From assembly GCF_037055355.1 (NCBI RefSeq), contig NZ_CP146350.1, forward strand, positions 434,001 to 498,000: a stretch of DNA of 64,000 nt, in the 5' to 3' direction. Source of the stretch: Streptomyces sp. DG1A-41. GTDB lineage: Bacteria; Actinomycetota; Actinomycetes; Streptomycetales; Streptomycetaceae. Under the pieces are notes generated by a model. That model did no database searches. It was not told the DNA's origin and saw only the letters and a program-made list of their open reading frames with translations. Numbering within the stretch: the stretch's first letter is position 1; every line of letters begins with the position of its first letter. Positions 17,878 through 25,619 of the stretch are shown one piece after another. Both the position numbers and the translations under genes were made by a program.

Positions 17878-19319
17878 TCACGCGTCGGCTCCGGTGGTGG
17901 ACTTGTGCGCGACACGGCCGCGGACGGCGAACCATCCGGCGACCAGTGCCCCGACGATCAGCGGCAGGCACAGCACCGTGGTGCGGCCCGCGCCGCCGTC
18001 GGCGTACATGAGGACCAGGACGGAGGCGAGGAACGCCAGCGTCACGATCTCGGTCCAGGGGGAGCCCGGCAGCCGGTAGCCCGGGCGGGTCAGCTCGCCC
18101 TTCTGGGTCTTCTGCCAGAAGAGAAGGTGACAGATCATGATCATGCCCCAGGTGGCGAGGATGCCGATCGCGGCGAAGTTCAGCACGATCTCGAACGCCT
18201 CGGCGGGCACGACGAAGTTGAGGCCGACACCCAGGACGCAGATGCCGCTGGTGAGCAGGATGCCGCCGTAGGGGACCTGGCTGCGGCTCATGACGGAGGT
18301 GAACCTGGGCGCGGATCCGGCCATGGCCATGGAGCGCAGGATGCGGCCGGTGGAGTACAGGCCGGAGTTGAGTGAGGACATCGCGGCGGTGAGGACGACG
18401 AGGTTCATCACGCCGCCGGCCGCGGGGACGCCGATGTTGGACAGCACCGTGACGAAGGGGCTCTCCCCGCCGTGTACGTGTTCCACGGCAGCAGCATCGA
18501 CAGCAGGACGACCGAGCCGACATAGAACAGGCCCACGCGCCACATGATCGAGTTGATCGCCTTCGGCATGATCTTCTCGGGGTTCTCGGTCTCACCGGCC
18601 GCGACGCCGACCAGTTCGACGGAGGCGTAGGCGAAGACGACGCCCTGGATGATCAGCAGCATGGGCAGCAGGCCGTGGGGGAAGACGCCGCCGTTGTCGC
18701 TGATCAGGGACGGGCCCGGGCTGTGGCCGTCGACGGGGTGCTGGGTGACCAGCAGGAAGATGCCGATGCACATGAAGACGACGAGCGCGCCGACCTTGAT
18801 GATCGCGAACCAGAACTCCAGCTCGCCGAAGATCTTCACCGAGATCAGGTTCACGGTGAGCACGACCGCCAGCGCGATGAGCGCGATCACCCACTGCGGG
18901 ATGTCGGAGAACATGCCCCAGTAGTGGGTGTAGGTGGCCACGGCGGTGATGTCGGCGATGCCGGTGGTCCCCCAGTTGAGGAAGTACATCCAGCCCGCTG
19001 TGTAGGCGCCCTTCTCCCCCATGAACTCGCGGGCGTACGACACGAAGGCACCGGAGGAGGGCCGGTACAGCACGAGTTCGCCGAGGGCGCGCACGACGAG
19101 GAAGGCGAAGAGGCCGCAGACGGCGTAGGCGATGAAGAGGGAGGGGCCGGCGTCGGCGAGGCGGCCGCCGGCGCCGAGGAAGAGGCCGGTGCCGATGGCG
19201 CCGCCGATGGCGATCATGTTGACGTGCCGGGACTTCAGGGACTTGCTGTAGCCCGCGTCTCCGGCATCGACATGGCCGGAACGTTTCTGCACGCCTTCGT
19301 GCAGGGACTGCTCGCTCAC
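17878..19319 (-). pseudogene. Amino-acid permease (asparagine/GABA-type, APC superfamily) with one frameshift
   Basis: The N-terminal two thirds (GTG 19319; [39 protein letters not shown]) and the C-terminal third ([20 protein letters not shown] to KSTTGADA) lie in different frames. The switch falls at the CCCC run 18465-18468 (GGGG in the coding strand). One extra G would restore [12 protein letters not shown], the sequence expected in AnsP/GabP-type permeases. It is therefore either a one-base assembly error in an intact gene or a very recent mutation. Its GTG overlaps the regulator's TGA (GTGA), and asparaginase follows directly, so asparagine or a related amino acid is the likely substrate. 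Confidence 0.8.
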
Positions 19320-20047
19320 GCCTCGGGTCCGCCTTCCGTGGGTGTCTCCGTGCGCGCGGGGCGCACGATGTCGGTGAGGGTCGTCTCGACGCGGTCGAGG
19401 TGATGGGCCATGGCCTCCACCGCGTCGTTCTCGGAACCGTCGATCAGCGCCTCGACGATCGCCCGGTGCTCGCGGTTGGACTGCTCGCGGCGGCCGCCCA
19501 GCTCGTTGAGGAAGGCGGACTGGCGGGCCAGCGCGTCCCGGATCTCCTCGATGACCCGGCGGAAGACCGGGTTCTGGGCGGCCTCGGCCACGGCGAGGTG
19601 GAACAGCGTGTCCATCGCGACCCAGGCGGTGGTGTCCGTCTCCCGCTCCATCCGGTCCAGGAGGTGGGCCAGGTGGTCGAGGTTCTCCGGAGTGCGGCGC
19701 CGGGCCGCGTACCCGGCGACCGGGATCTCGACGTGGCGGCGCACCTCCAGCAGGTCGCTGGCCGAGTAGTCGCCGAAGGTGGGGTCCTCGACGGTACTGG
19801 CGACGACGAAGGTGCCCTTGCCGGTCCTGGAGACGGTCAGGCCCATGGTCTGCAGCGCCCGCAGCGCCTCGCGCAGCACGGGCCGGGAGACCTCCAGCGT
19901 GCGGCACAGCTCCGCCTCGGACGGGAGCTTGTCGCCGATCGCGTAGTCGCCGCGCTCGATGGCGCCGCGCAGATGCGCCAGCACCGCTTCCATGGCACTG
20001 ACGCGACGCACAGGCTGTCCGGCTGTCCGGCTGTCTGACAGGTTCAC
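19316..20047 (-). CDS. FadR-subfamily GntR transcriptional regulator
   Basis: Winged-helix N-terminus ([24 protein letters not shown]) followed by an all-helical FCD ligand-binding domain with the metal-binding pattern [18 protein letters not shown] and EHRAIVEAL. Three starts are possible: ATG 20083, GTG 20047 and ATG 19993. A TTGACA (20083-20078), 18-base spacer and CAGGAT (20059-20054) place a transcript start near 20047, so a leaderless GTG is favoured. The TGA overlaps the permease GTG. It is probably the local regulator of asparagine/aspartate uptake and breakdown. Confidence 0.85.
   Translation of the reverse strand: MNLSDSRTAGQPVRRVSAMEAVLAHLRGAIERGDYAIGDKLPSEAELCRTLEVSRPVLREALRALQTMGLTVSRTGKGTFVVASTVEDPTFGDYSASDLLEVRRHVEIPVAGYAARRRTPENLDHLAHLLDRMERETDTTAWVAMDTLFHLAVAEAAQNPVFRRVIEEIRDALARQSAFLNELGGRREQSNREHRAIVEALIDGSENDAVEAMAHHLDRVETTLTDIVRPARTETPTEGGPEA
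20013..20041. repeat. Three tandem 8-bp units (GGCTGTCC) ending in a CTGTC-T-GACAG palindrome
   Basis: GGCTGTCC at 20013-20020 and 20021-20028 is followed by GGCTGTCT at 20029-20036. CTGTCTGACAG (20031-20041) is an inverted repeat with a one-base centre. If the regulator starts at GTG 20047 the repeat is in its coding sequence, and because the unit is 8 bases, loss or gain of a copy would shift the frame. The palindrome could alternatively be an autoregulatory operator. Confidence 0.5.
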
Positions 20048-20083
20048 GGGGTGATCCTGCGGGGCGTGGGAGGCACATGTCAA
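20045..20083 (-). promoter_or_regulatory. Promoter of the fadR-permease-asparaginase operon
   Basis: On the minus strand TTGACA (20083-20078) is separated by 18 bases from CAGGAT (20059-20054). The expected start point falls on or next to the GTG at 20047, implying a leaderless message, which is common in Streptomyces. Confidence 0.5.
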
Positions 20084-20156
20084 GAGCCCGAAAGGAACGG
20101 TTCAGGGCGCCGGAAGCCCGCGTTCAGGCTCCCGGCCCCCTGGCCCTCGCAACCGG

Positions 20157-20993
20157 TCAGCTGTGCAGCACACCAGCGCCGAGCAAGCCGAACAGCAGCA
20201 CTCCCACGATGATCCGGTAGATCACGAAGGCGTTGAAGGAGTGCTTGGCGACGAACTTCAGCAGCCAGGCGATGGAGCCGTAGGCCACCACGAAGGACAC
20301 GATCGTGCCGACGGCGAGCGGGGCCGCGCCCACGCCGGTGCCCAGGGCGTCCTTGAGTTCGTAGAGGCCTGCGCCGGTCAGGGCGGGGATGCCGAGGAAG
20401 AAGGAGAGCCGGGTGGCGGCGACCCGGTTCAGGTCGAGGATCAGCGCCGTGGACATGGTGGCGCCGGACCGGGAGAAGCCGGGGAAGAGCAGGGCGAGGA
20501 TCTGGGAGCTGCCGACGAGCATGGCGTCCTTGAACGAGGTGTCGTCCTCACCGCGCTTGTGCCGGCCCATCTGGTCCGCCGCCCACATCACCCCGCTGCC
20601 GACGATCAGCGAGCCGGCCACCACCCACAGCGAGGCGAGCGGGCCCTCGATGAGCGGCTTGGCGGCGAGTCCGACGGCGACGATCGGGACGGTCGCGCAG
20701 ATGACCCACCAGGCGAACTTGTAGTCGTGGTGGTAGCGCTCCTCGCGGTCGAACAGGCCCCGTCCCCAGGCGGAGACGATCCGCACGATGTCCTTGAAGA
20801 AGTACACGAGCACCGCGGCGATCGCGCCGACCTGGATGACGGCCGAGAACCCGATCACGGCGCTGTCGTCGACGGGGATGCCCATGAGCCCTTCGACGAT
20901 CTTCAGATGGCCGGTGGAGGAGACGGGCAGGAACTCGGTCACCCCCTCGACGGCTCCGAGGACGACGGCCTGACCGACGTTGATGACGCTCAT
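20157..20993 (-). CDS. uppP: Undecaprenyl-diphosphatase
   Basis: 278 residues, polytopic. The two active-site motifs are clear: EGVTEFLPVSSTGHL near residue 15 and PGFSRSGATMSTALI around residue 170. The enzyme recycles undecaprenyl pyrophosphate to the monophosphate carrier on the outer face of the membrane for cell-wall synthesis and gives some bacitracin tolerance. Single gene, ATG 20993. Confidence 0.95.
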   Translation of the reverse strand: MSVINVGQAVVLGAVEGVTEFLPVSSTGHLKIVEGLMGIPVDDSAVIGFSAVIQVGAIAAVLVYFFKDIVRIVSAWGRGLFDREERYHHDYKFAWWVICATVPIVAVGLAAKPLIEGPLASLWVVAGSLIVGSGVMWAADQMGRHKRGEDDTSFKDAMLVGSSQILALLFPGFSRSGATMSTALILDLNRVAATRLSFFLGIPALTGAGLYELKDALGTGVGAAPLAVGTIVSFVVAYGSIAWLLKFVAKHSFNAFVIYRIIVGVLLFGLLGAGVLHS

Positions 20994-21064
20994 GGGATCC
21001 AGTTCTGTGCAGGGAGGAAGCGGGAGCGGGGGCCAGTCTTACTACACTCGGGCGAGAGCCGGTC

Positions 21065-21412
21065 TCACCCTCGGGCGAGCGCGACCCCCGCGAACGCCGC
21101 CGCCAGTCCGGCCGCCAGGCTCGCCGTCACATTGAGGACGGCGTAGCCGCGGGCGCCCGTCTCCACCAGCCGCAACGTCTCGTAGGAGAACGTCGAGTAC
21201 GTCGTCAGGGCCCCGCACAAACCCGTGCCGAGCAGCAGTTGGACGTGTCCGGCGACGCCGGTGAGCAGGCCGAGGATCAGACAGCCGGCGAGGTTCACCG
21301 CGAAGGTGCCCCAGGGGAAGACGGAGTCGTGCCGCGACTGCACCGCGCGGTCGGTGAGGTAGCGCAGCGGCGCGCCGACCATCGCGCCCCCGACGACCAG
21401 CAGCCAGTTCAC
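21065..21412 (-). CDS. crcB: Fluoride channel Fluc/CrcB, subunit 1
   Basis: 115 residues, four membrane helices. [17 protein letters not shown] and the [10 protein letters not shown] motif near residue 75 supply the pore asparagine and phenylalanine box of Fluc channels, which export fluoride as dual-topology dimers. It is the last gene of a three-gene operon; its ATG overlaps the TGA of the DUF190 gene (TCAT at 21409-21412 on the plus strand). Confidence 0.92.
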   Translation of the reverse strand: MNWLLVVGGAMVGAPLRYLTDRAVQSRHDSVFPWGTFAVNLAGCLILGLLTGVAGHVQLLLGTGLCGALTTYSTFSYETLRLVETGARGYAVLNVTASLAAGLAAAFAGVALARG

Positions 21413-21825
21413 AACGACCTCTTACCCTTCGCGTCCGTTTCGCCCGGGGTGTCCTCCCGGCCGGTGGTGGGGGTGCCCCCGGTCGGGCGAAGCCCAGACT
21501 GGGGGCGGATGACCTCGCAGTCGTCGAGGGTCACCAGGCCCTCGGTGACGAGTTCGTCGAGCTGGGGCAGGAAGGCCCGGACCCGTGGCTCGGTATCGAC
21601 GATCACGACGGCGACCGGCAGGTCCTCGCTCAGGGACAGCAGCCGCGAGGTGTGGATCAGCGAGGAGGCGCCGAAACCCTCGACGCCCCGGAAGACGCTG
21701 GCGCCCGCGAGCCCCGCCGCGTGGGCCCGGTGGACGATCTCCGAGGAGAGGGGCTTGTGGTGCCAGGTGTCGTTCTCGCCGACGAAGACGGTCAGGCGCA
21801 GGGCCCTGCCGGTCAGCCGTGTCAT
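21409..21825 (-). CDS. DUF190 protein associated with fluoride channels
   Basis: 138 residues matching the small PII-like DUF190 family ([42 protein letters not shown]). Members are repeatedly found between or beside crcB genes, and a regulatory role on the channel has been suggested; no activity is established. The protein has a Gly/Pro/Thr-rich C-terminal tail beyond the domain. Both its ends overlap crcB genes by 4 bases. Confidence 0.85.
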   Translation of the reverse strand: MTRLTGRALRLTVFVGENDTWHHKPLSSEIVHRAHAAGLAGASVFRGVEGFGASSLIHTSRLLSLSEDLPVAVVIVDTEPRVRAFLPQLDELVTEGLVTLDDCEVIRPQSGLRPTGGTPTTGREDTPGETDAKGKRSL

Positions 21826-22283
21826 GGTTGCCTCCACTTCAACGCGCGGCGGGTCGACCAGGCCGCGAGCCAGACCGCCGTGAGCGCCGCGAGCGGGGTC
21901 GCCGCGAGGTACGTCAGGCCGGTGCGGAGATGGCCGCTGTCGGCCAGCTTCTGGATGTCGACGGCGTAGGTCGAGAAGGTCGTGAAACCCCCGAGGACGC
22001 CGGTGCCGAAGAAGGGGCGGACCAGGCGGTGGGCGGCCCGGAACTCGGTGATGACCACCATGAACACGCCGATCACGGCACAGCCGGCGACGTTGACCCA
22101 GAAGGTCGTCCAGGGGAAGCCGCCCGTGTGCGAGGGCCACCACAGGGACGCCGCGTACCGGGCGGCGGCCCCGGCTCCCCCGCCGAGCGCCACCACCGCG
22201 ACGACCGGCGCCTGGGTGCGCCAGGCGCGCGGCTGCGGGGCAGGGGGCTGGATGCGGAGGCTTTCCGCCTCGGGGGCCGTCAT
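21822..22283 (-). CDS. crcB: Fluoride channel Fluc/CrcB, subunit 2
   Basis: 153 residues; start at ATG 22283 ([12 protein letters not shown]). The N-terminal ~40 residues are a hydrophilic, proline-rich extension absent from the other copy. The channel core carries [21 protein letters not shown] and [11 protein letters not shown]. Paired unequal copies suggest a heterodimeric channel with the second crcB. I looked for a fluoride riboswitch upstream and found none. Confidence 0.9.
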   Translation of the reverse strand: MTAPEAESLRIQPPAPQPRAWRTQAPVVAVVALGGGAGAAARYAASLWWPSHTGGFPWTTFWVNVAGCAVIGVFMVVITEFRAAHRLVRPFFGTGVLGGFTTFSTYAVDIQKLADSGHLRTGLTYLAATPLAALTAVWLAAWSTRRALKWRQP

Positions 22284-22417
22284 GGTCGTACGTCTCCTAC
22301 TCGCCGGGGCCCGGGATCGTGCGGGCGCGTGCCGTCGCAAGTAGGGACCGTTGGCGGCGTCCGTGCCGCGGTTCGGGTACGGCGGGCCCCACCGCCGCGC
22401 CGCGGGAGGTGCCGCGG

Positions 22418-22439
22418 CCGGGGTTCAGGTTAACCCCGG
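22418..22439 (-). terminator. Hairpin between the lactonase gene and the fluoride operon
   Basis: CCGGGGTT (22418-22425), loop CAGGTT and AACCCCGG (22432-22439) form a perfect 8-bp stem just past the stop codon of the SMP-30 gene. There is no U tract, as is usual in Streptomyces. Confidence 0.55.
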
Positions 22440-22452
22440 TGGCGAACCGGCG

Positions 22453-23414
22453 TCACTTCGGGGCGGGCGGCTCGCAGACCGCCACGCCCGGCTCCCAGAG
22501 GCTGCCCAGCACGAGGTGTCCGCCCGCTTCGCACACGCTGGTGACCATCCGGTACCCGGAGTGGCGGCGGGCGAGGTGGTGGACGACGCGGCCCTCGTCG
22601 TCGAAGGCGAGGACGGCGATGGTGCCGGTGGGGCGGAACGGGGCGCGTACGGCCACGCGGGCGGCGGCCCGGCGGACCGCGGGTGTGCTGCGGTGGAACA
22701 GGTCGAGGGCGGGCACGCGGGGCCCGGCCAGCGCGACCCAGACCGGTCCGTCCGGGGCGCCGCGCCAGAGGTTGTCGGGCATGCCCGGGAGGTTCTCGGC
22801 GAAGGGCTCGCTCCGGCCGGCCCGGGGCCGGTGAGCCAGTAGCGGGTGAGCCGGCGGGCGCCGGTCTCGGCGACGACGAGGAACGACTCGTCGGCTCCGG
22901 CGGCGAGCCCGTTGGCGAACTGGAGGCCGTCCAGCACCACCTCGGGGGTGTCCGTGCCGGGGGCGAGGCGCAGCAGCCGTCCCGTTCCGGTGTGTTCGAC
23001 GATGTCGCCGATCCAGTGCTCCAAGGGGTGGCGGCGGCTGGAGACGGTGAAGTACACGCTGCCGTCGGAGAGGGACACGACGTTGCTGGCGAACCGCAGC
23101 CGCTCCCCCGCCACCGAGTCGGCGAGGACGCGGACCGTGCCGTCGCCGGTGCCGACGCGCAGCAGTCCGCGTTCGGCGTCGCACACCAGCAGGTCACCGT
23201 CCGGGAGGAGTTCGAGCCCGAGCGGCCTGCCGCCGGTCTCGGCGATCACCTCGGTGCGGGCCGTCACCGGGTCCCCCAGGCCGTCCAGGCGCAGGATGCG
23301 GCCGTCGGCCAATCCGGTCAGCACGCGGCCGCGCGGGTCGGCGACCACGTCCTCGGGGCCGGGGCCCACCGCGACGTAGTGGCGTGGGACGAGTGCCGTG
23401 GGACGGTCCATCAC
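22453..23414 (-). pseudogene. SMP-30/gluconolactonase-like beta-propeller protein with one frameshift
   Basis: From ATG 23414 the first ~195 residues read as an SMP-30/strictosidine-synthase-like six-bladed propeller (GPEDVVADPRGRVLTG, RPLGLELLPDGDLLVCDAERGLLR, ASNVVSLSDGSVYFTVSS, FANGLAAGADESFLVVAETG, YWLTGPG). The remaining ~120 residues (SEPFAENLPGMPDNLWRG to VAVCEPPAPK) lie one frame away. The switch falls in the GC-rich stretch about 22818-22830; one additional base would restore GRSEPF. This is probably a sequencing slip or a fresh mutation in a calcium-dependent lactonase-type hydrolase. Confidence 0.75.
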
Positions 23415-23505
23415 GTGTGTCCTTCACCGTGGGGGAATCTCCGCTGTACCGGTCGCACCGAGTCGTACCGGGTGGTGCCGGGTGGTGCCGGGTGGTATGG
23501 GTGGC

Positions 23506-23763
23506 CTACCAGCCCTTTTCAAACATCCGGGCGACCTCGGCGATCCGCATCTCGTCGCGGTGGTAGTGCACGCGGCCGGCGGACCGGCTGGTGCACAGCA
23601 TGCCGGTGGCCCGGAGCAGCCGGAGGTGGGTGAGGGCGAGCGGGCGTGGTATCGAGAACCTCTCGGCGACGGCGTCCGCGGTGACGCCGTGCGCGGCGGG
23701 GCCGGGTTCCTTCAGCCAGGCCAGGATGCGCAGGCGCGTCTCGTCCGTGGGAGTCCTCAGCAT
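23506..23763 (-). CDS. ArsR-type winged-helix regulator
   Basis: Start ATG 23763 gives an 85-residue protein (MLRTPTDETRLRILAWLKEP; recognition region AVAERFSIPRPLALTHLRLLRATGML; wing SRSAGRVHYHRDEMRIAEV). No cysteine-rich metal site is present, so it is one of the non-metal ArsR regulators. It lies immediately upstream of the SMP-30 gene on the same strand with 91 bases between; that gap contains three near-identical GGTGGTGCCG-like repeats (about 23470-23500). It likely regulates the lactonase gene. Confidence 0.8.
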   Translation of the reverse strand: MLRTPTDETRLRILAWLKEPGPAAHGVTADAVAERFSIPRPLALTHLRLLRATGMLCTSRSAGRVHYHRDEMRIAEVARMFEKGW

Positions 23764-23903
23764 GTCGTGCCCCTGCCTCGCGGCTCTCGTCCTCCTACCG
23801 CGTCTTCCCACTGTCGCGCAGTCGAAGCCGCCGCGTCCGAGACTCGGCATCCTTGACCGATACCGAACTGCCGTATGTCACAGGTGAGTTCGTGGACGGG
23901 CGA

Positions 23904-23933
23904 GGGCCCGGCCGCGTGCCTGCGGCCGGGCCC
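23904..23933 (-). terminator. Strong hairpin after the galactanase gene
   Basis: GGGCCCGGCCGC (23904-23915), six-base loop GTGCCT, GCGGCCGGGCCC (23922-23933): a perfect 12-bp stem just downstream of the GH53 stop codon (23948). Confidence 0.7.
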
Positions 23934-23947
23934 CCTCCCTCACACGG

Positions 23948-25507
23948 TCAGCGGTGGCGGAACCAGGACATCGACGACAGGGCCCGGTCGTCGTAGCCGA
24001 ACAGCGCCTGGTTCTCCCAGGCGTTGCCGGAGGACGGGTCGGTCGGGTCCCAGCCGTTGCCGTTCACCGCGGTCCAGGTCGCCTCCCAGTAGAAGATGCC
24101 CAGGCCACGGCCGTTCGGGACGGCCTCCACGATGCTCGCCACGTCGTTCATCCACCGGGTCTGGCCGGCCACGGTCGCCGGGTAGCCGGAGACCAGCTCG
24201 GCACCGGTGTCGATGATGTTCTCGTGGGAGTCCTCGCTGTCCAAGCGGAACGGGTAGGCGGTCTCGGCGACGAACACCGGCTTGCCGTAGCGGGAGGCCG
24301 CGTCGTCGAGGGTCGTCTGGAAGTCGGCCAGCGTGCCGTGCCAGTAGCCGTAGTACGACAGGCCGATCGCGTCGAACTTGACGCCGTTGGAGCGCGCGCT
24401 GTCGAACCACCAGCGGGTGCCTGCCAGGTCACCGCCCTTGGCGAGGTGCAGGGCGACGGTCGTGTTCGAGTCGACCGCCTTGACCGCGTCGTGGCCGGAG
24501 TTGAGCAGACCGGCCAGCTGCGACCAGTTGGAGGTCGATCCCTCGTTCCACAGCATGCCGCCGTTGATCTCGTTGCCGACCTGGACCATGTCGGCGGTGG
24601 TGCCCTGCGCCTTCAAGGCGTTCAACACGTCGTACGTGTGGTTGTACACGTCGGTCTTCAGTCGACTGTACGAGTGGCCGGCCCAGGCGGCGGGCTTGTC
24701 CTGGCGGCCCGGGTCGGCCCAGAAGTCCGAGTAGTGGAAGTCGACCAGCAGCTTCATGCCCTGCGCCTTGACGCGCTTGGCCAGGGCCAGGACGTGCGCC
24801 TTGTTGTTGTAGCCGTCGGCCGGGTTCACCCAGACCTTCAGGCGCGCGTAGTTCATGCCGGACGACTTCAGGATCGACAGGGCGTCGCCGGCCGTGCCGG
24901 AGCCGTGCCGGTAGACGCCGCCCTTGGCCTCGCTCTTGGGCAGGGACGAGATGTCGGCACCCTTGATCGACGTACCGGACGTGCCCGACGTGAAGGTCAG
25001 GTCGTCGACATTGATCCAGTTGCCCGCGTTCGCGTCACTGTTGATGCTGATCGTGCACTGGTTGGTGGTCACATTGACCGGCACGACGATCCTGATCCAC
25101 CCACTGGCCGAGACCGGCAGGTCGGTGCGCTGCTCGGCGCCGCCGCAGTTCTTCAGCGCTATGTACGCGGACTTCTGCCCGCCGCCGGAGCGCACCCAGG
25201 CGGTGAGCTTGTGAGTGCCGTTGGTGAGTCCGGACAGGTACTGGTACGTCTCCACCTTGTAGGCGGTGGAGGCCCAATGGCTGAGGCGGTAGCCGCCGCC
25301 GTGGCCGCCGGCCTCGGTGTACGAGGCGCCGGTGTCGCCGTACTCGGACCAGCCGCCCGGTGTGGCCGCGCCCGCGCCGTCGGCTTCGAAGCCACCGTTG
25401 GTCAGTGTGCTCGCGGCGTGGGCGGAGGTGGCGGGCAGGGCGGTGAGGGCGAGTCCCGCTGCTAGCGGGAGCAGCAGGGTTCTGAGCGTGCGTCTGGGAT
25501 GGAACAT
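23948..25507 (-). CDS. Secreted arabinogalactan endo-beta-1,4-galactanase (GH53)
   Basis: 519 residues. Signal peptide with LLLPLAAGLALTALPATSAHAA (cleavage near residue 32), then a ~140-residue beta-sandwich carbohydrate-binding module (ALKNCGGAEQ, GNWINVDDLTF), then a GH53 barrel starting IKGADISSLPKSEAKGG. The GH53 acid/base is the Glu in VQVGNEINGGML and the nucleophile the Glu in VFVAETAYPF. It cuts galactan side chains of pectin outside the cell to galacto-oligosaccharides. GGGACGACGG precedes ATG 25507. It lies 112 bases downstream of the GH42 gene with a hairpin between. Confidence 0.93.
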   Translation of the reverse strand: MFHPRRTLRTLLLPLAAGLALTALPATSAHAASTLTNGGFEADGAGAATPGGWSEYGDTGASYTEAGGHGGGYRLSHWASTAYKVETYQYLSGLTNGTHKLTAWVRSGGGQKSAYIALKNCGGAEQRTDLPVSASGWIRIVVPVNVTTNQCTISINSDANAGNWINVDDLTFTSGTSGTSIKGADISSLPKSEAKGGVYRHGSGTAGDALSILKSSGMNYARLKVWVNPADGYNNKAHVLALAKRVKAQGMKLLVDFHYSDFWADPGRQDKPAAWAGHSYSRLKTDVYNHTYDVLNALKAQGTTADMVQVGNEINGGMLWNEGSTSNWSQLAGLLNSGHDAVKAVDSNTTVALHLAKGGDLAGTRWWFDSARSNGVKFDAIGLSYYGYWHGTLADFQTTLDDAASRYGKPVFVAETAYPFRLDSEDSHENIIDTGAELVSGYPATVAGQTRWMNDVASIVEAVPNGRGLGIFYWEATWTAVNGNGWDPTDPSSGNAWENQALFGYDDRALSSMSWFRHR

Positions 25508-25572
25508 CGTCGTCCGTCGTCCCTTCGACGTGAGGATGGGGGGTGCCCCTCGCCAGGAGGCAGGTGAGAGGG

Positions 25573-25612
25573 CCCTCCGCCCGCGGCTCGTGCGGCTCAC
25601 TCGGGCGGAGGG
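25573..25612 (-). terminator. Hairpin between GH42 and GH53 genes
   Basis: CCCTCCGCCCG (25573-25583) and CGGGCGGAGGG (25602-25612) are perfectly complementary, with an 18-base loop. Lying just past the GH42 stop, it may reduce readthrough into the galactanase gene. Confidence 0.6.
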
Positions 25613-25619
25613 AGTCGGT

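Noticed and set aside
22284..22452. Possible fluoride riboswitch upstream of the crcB operon
   Set aside because: A CTCCTAC-like string occurs only on the wrong strand, and the conserved GGNGAUGG and pseudoknot elements are missing.
23465..23505. GGTGGTGCCG repeats as a functional operator or minisatellite
   Set aside because: Only about three imperfect copies with no symmetry; noted with the ArsR gene but not enough to call a site.
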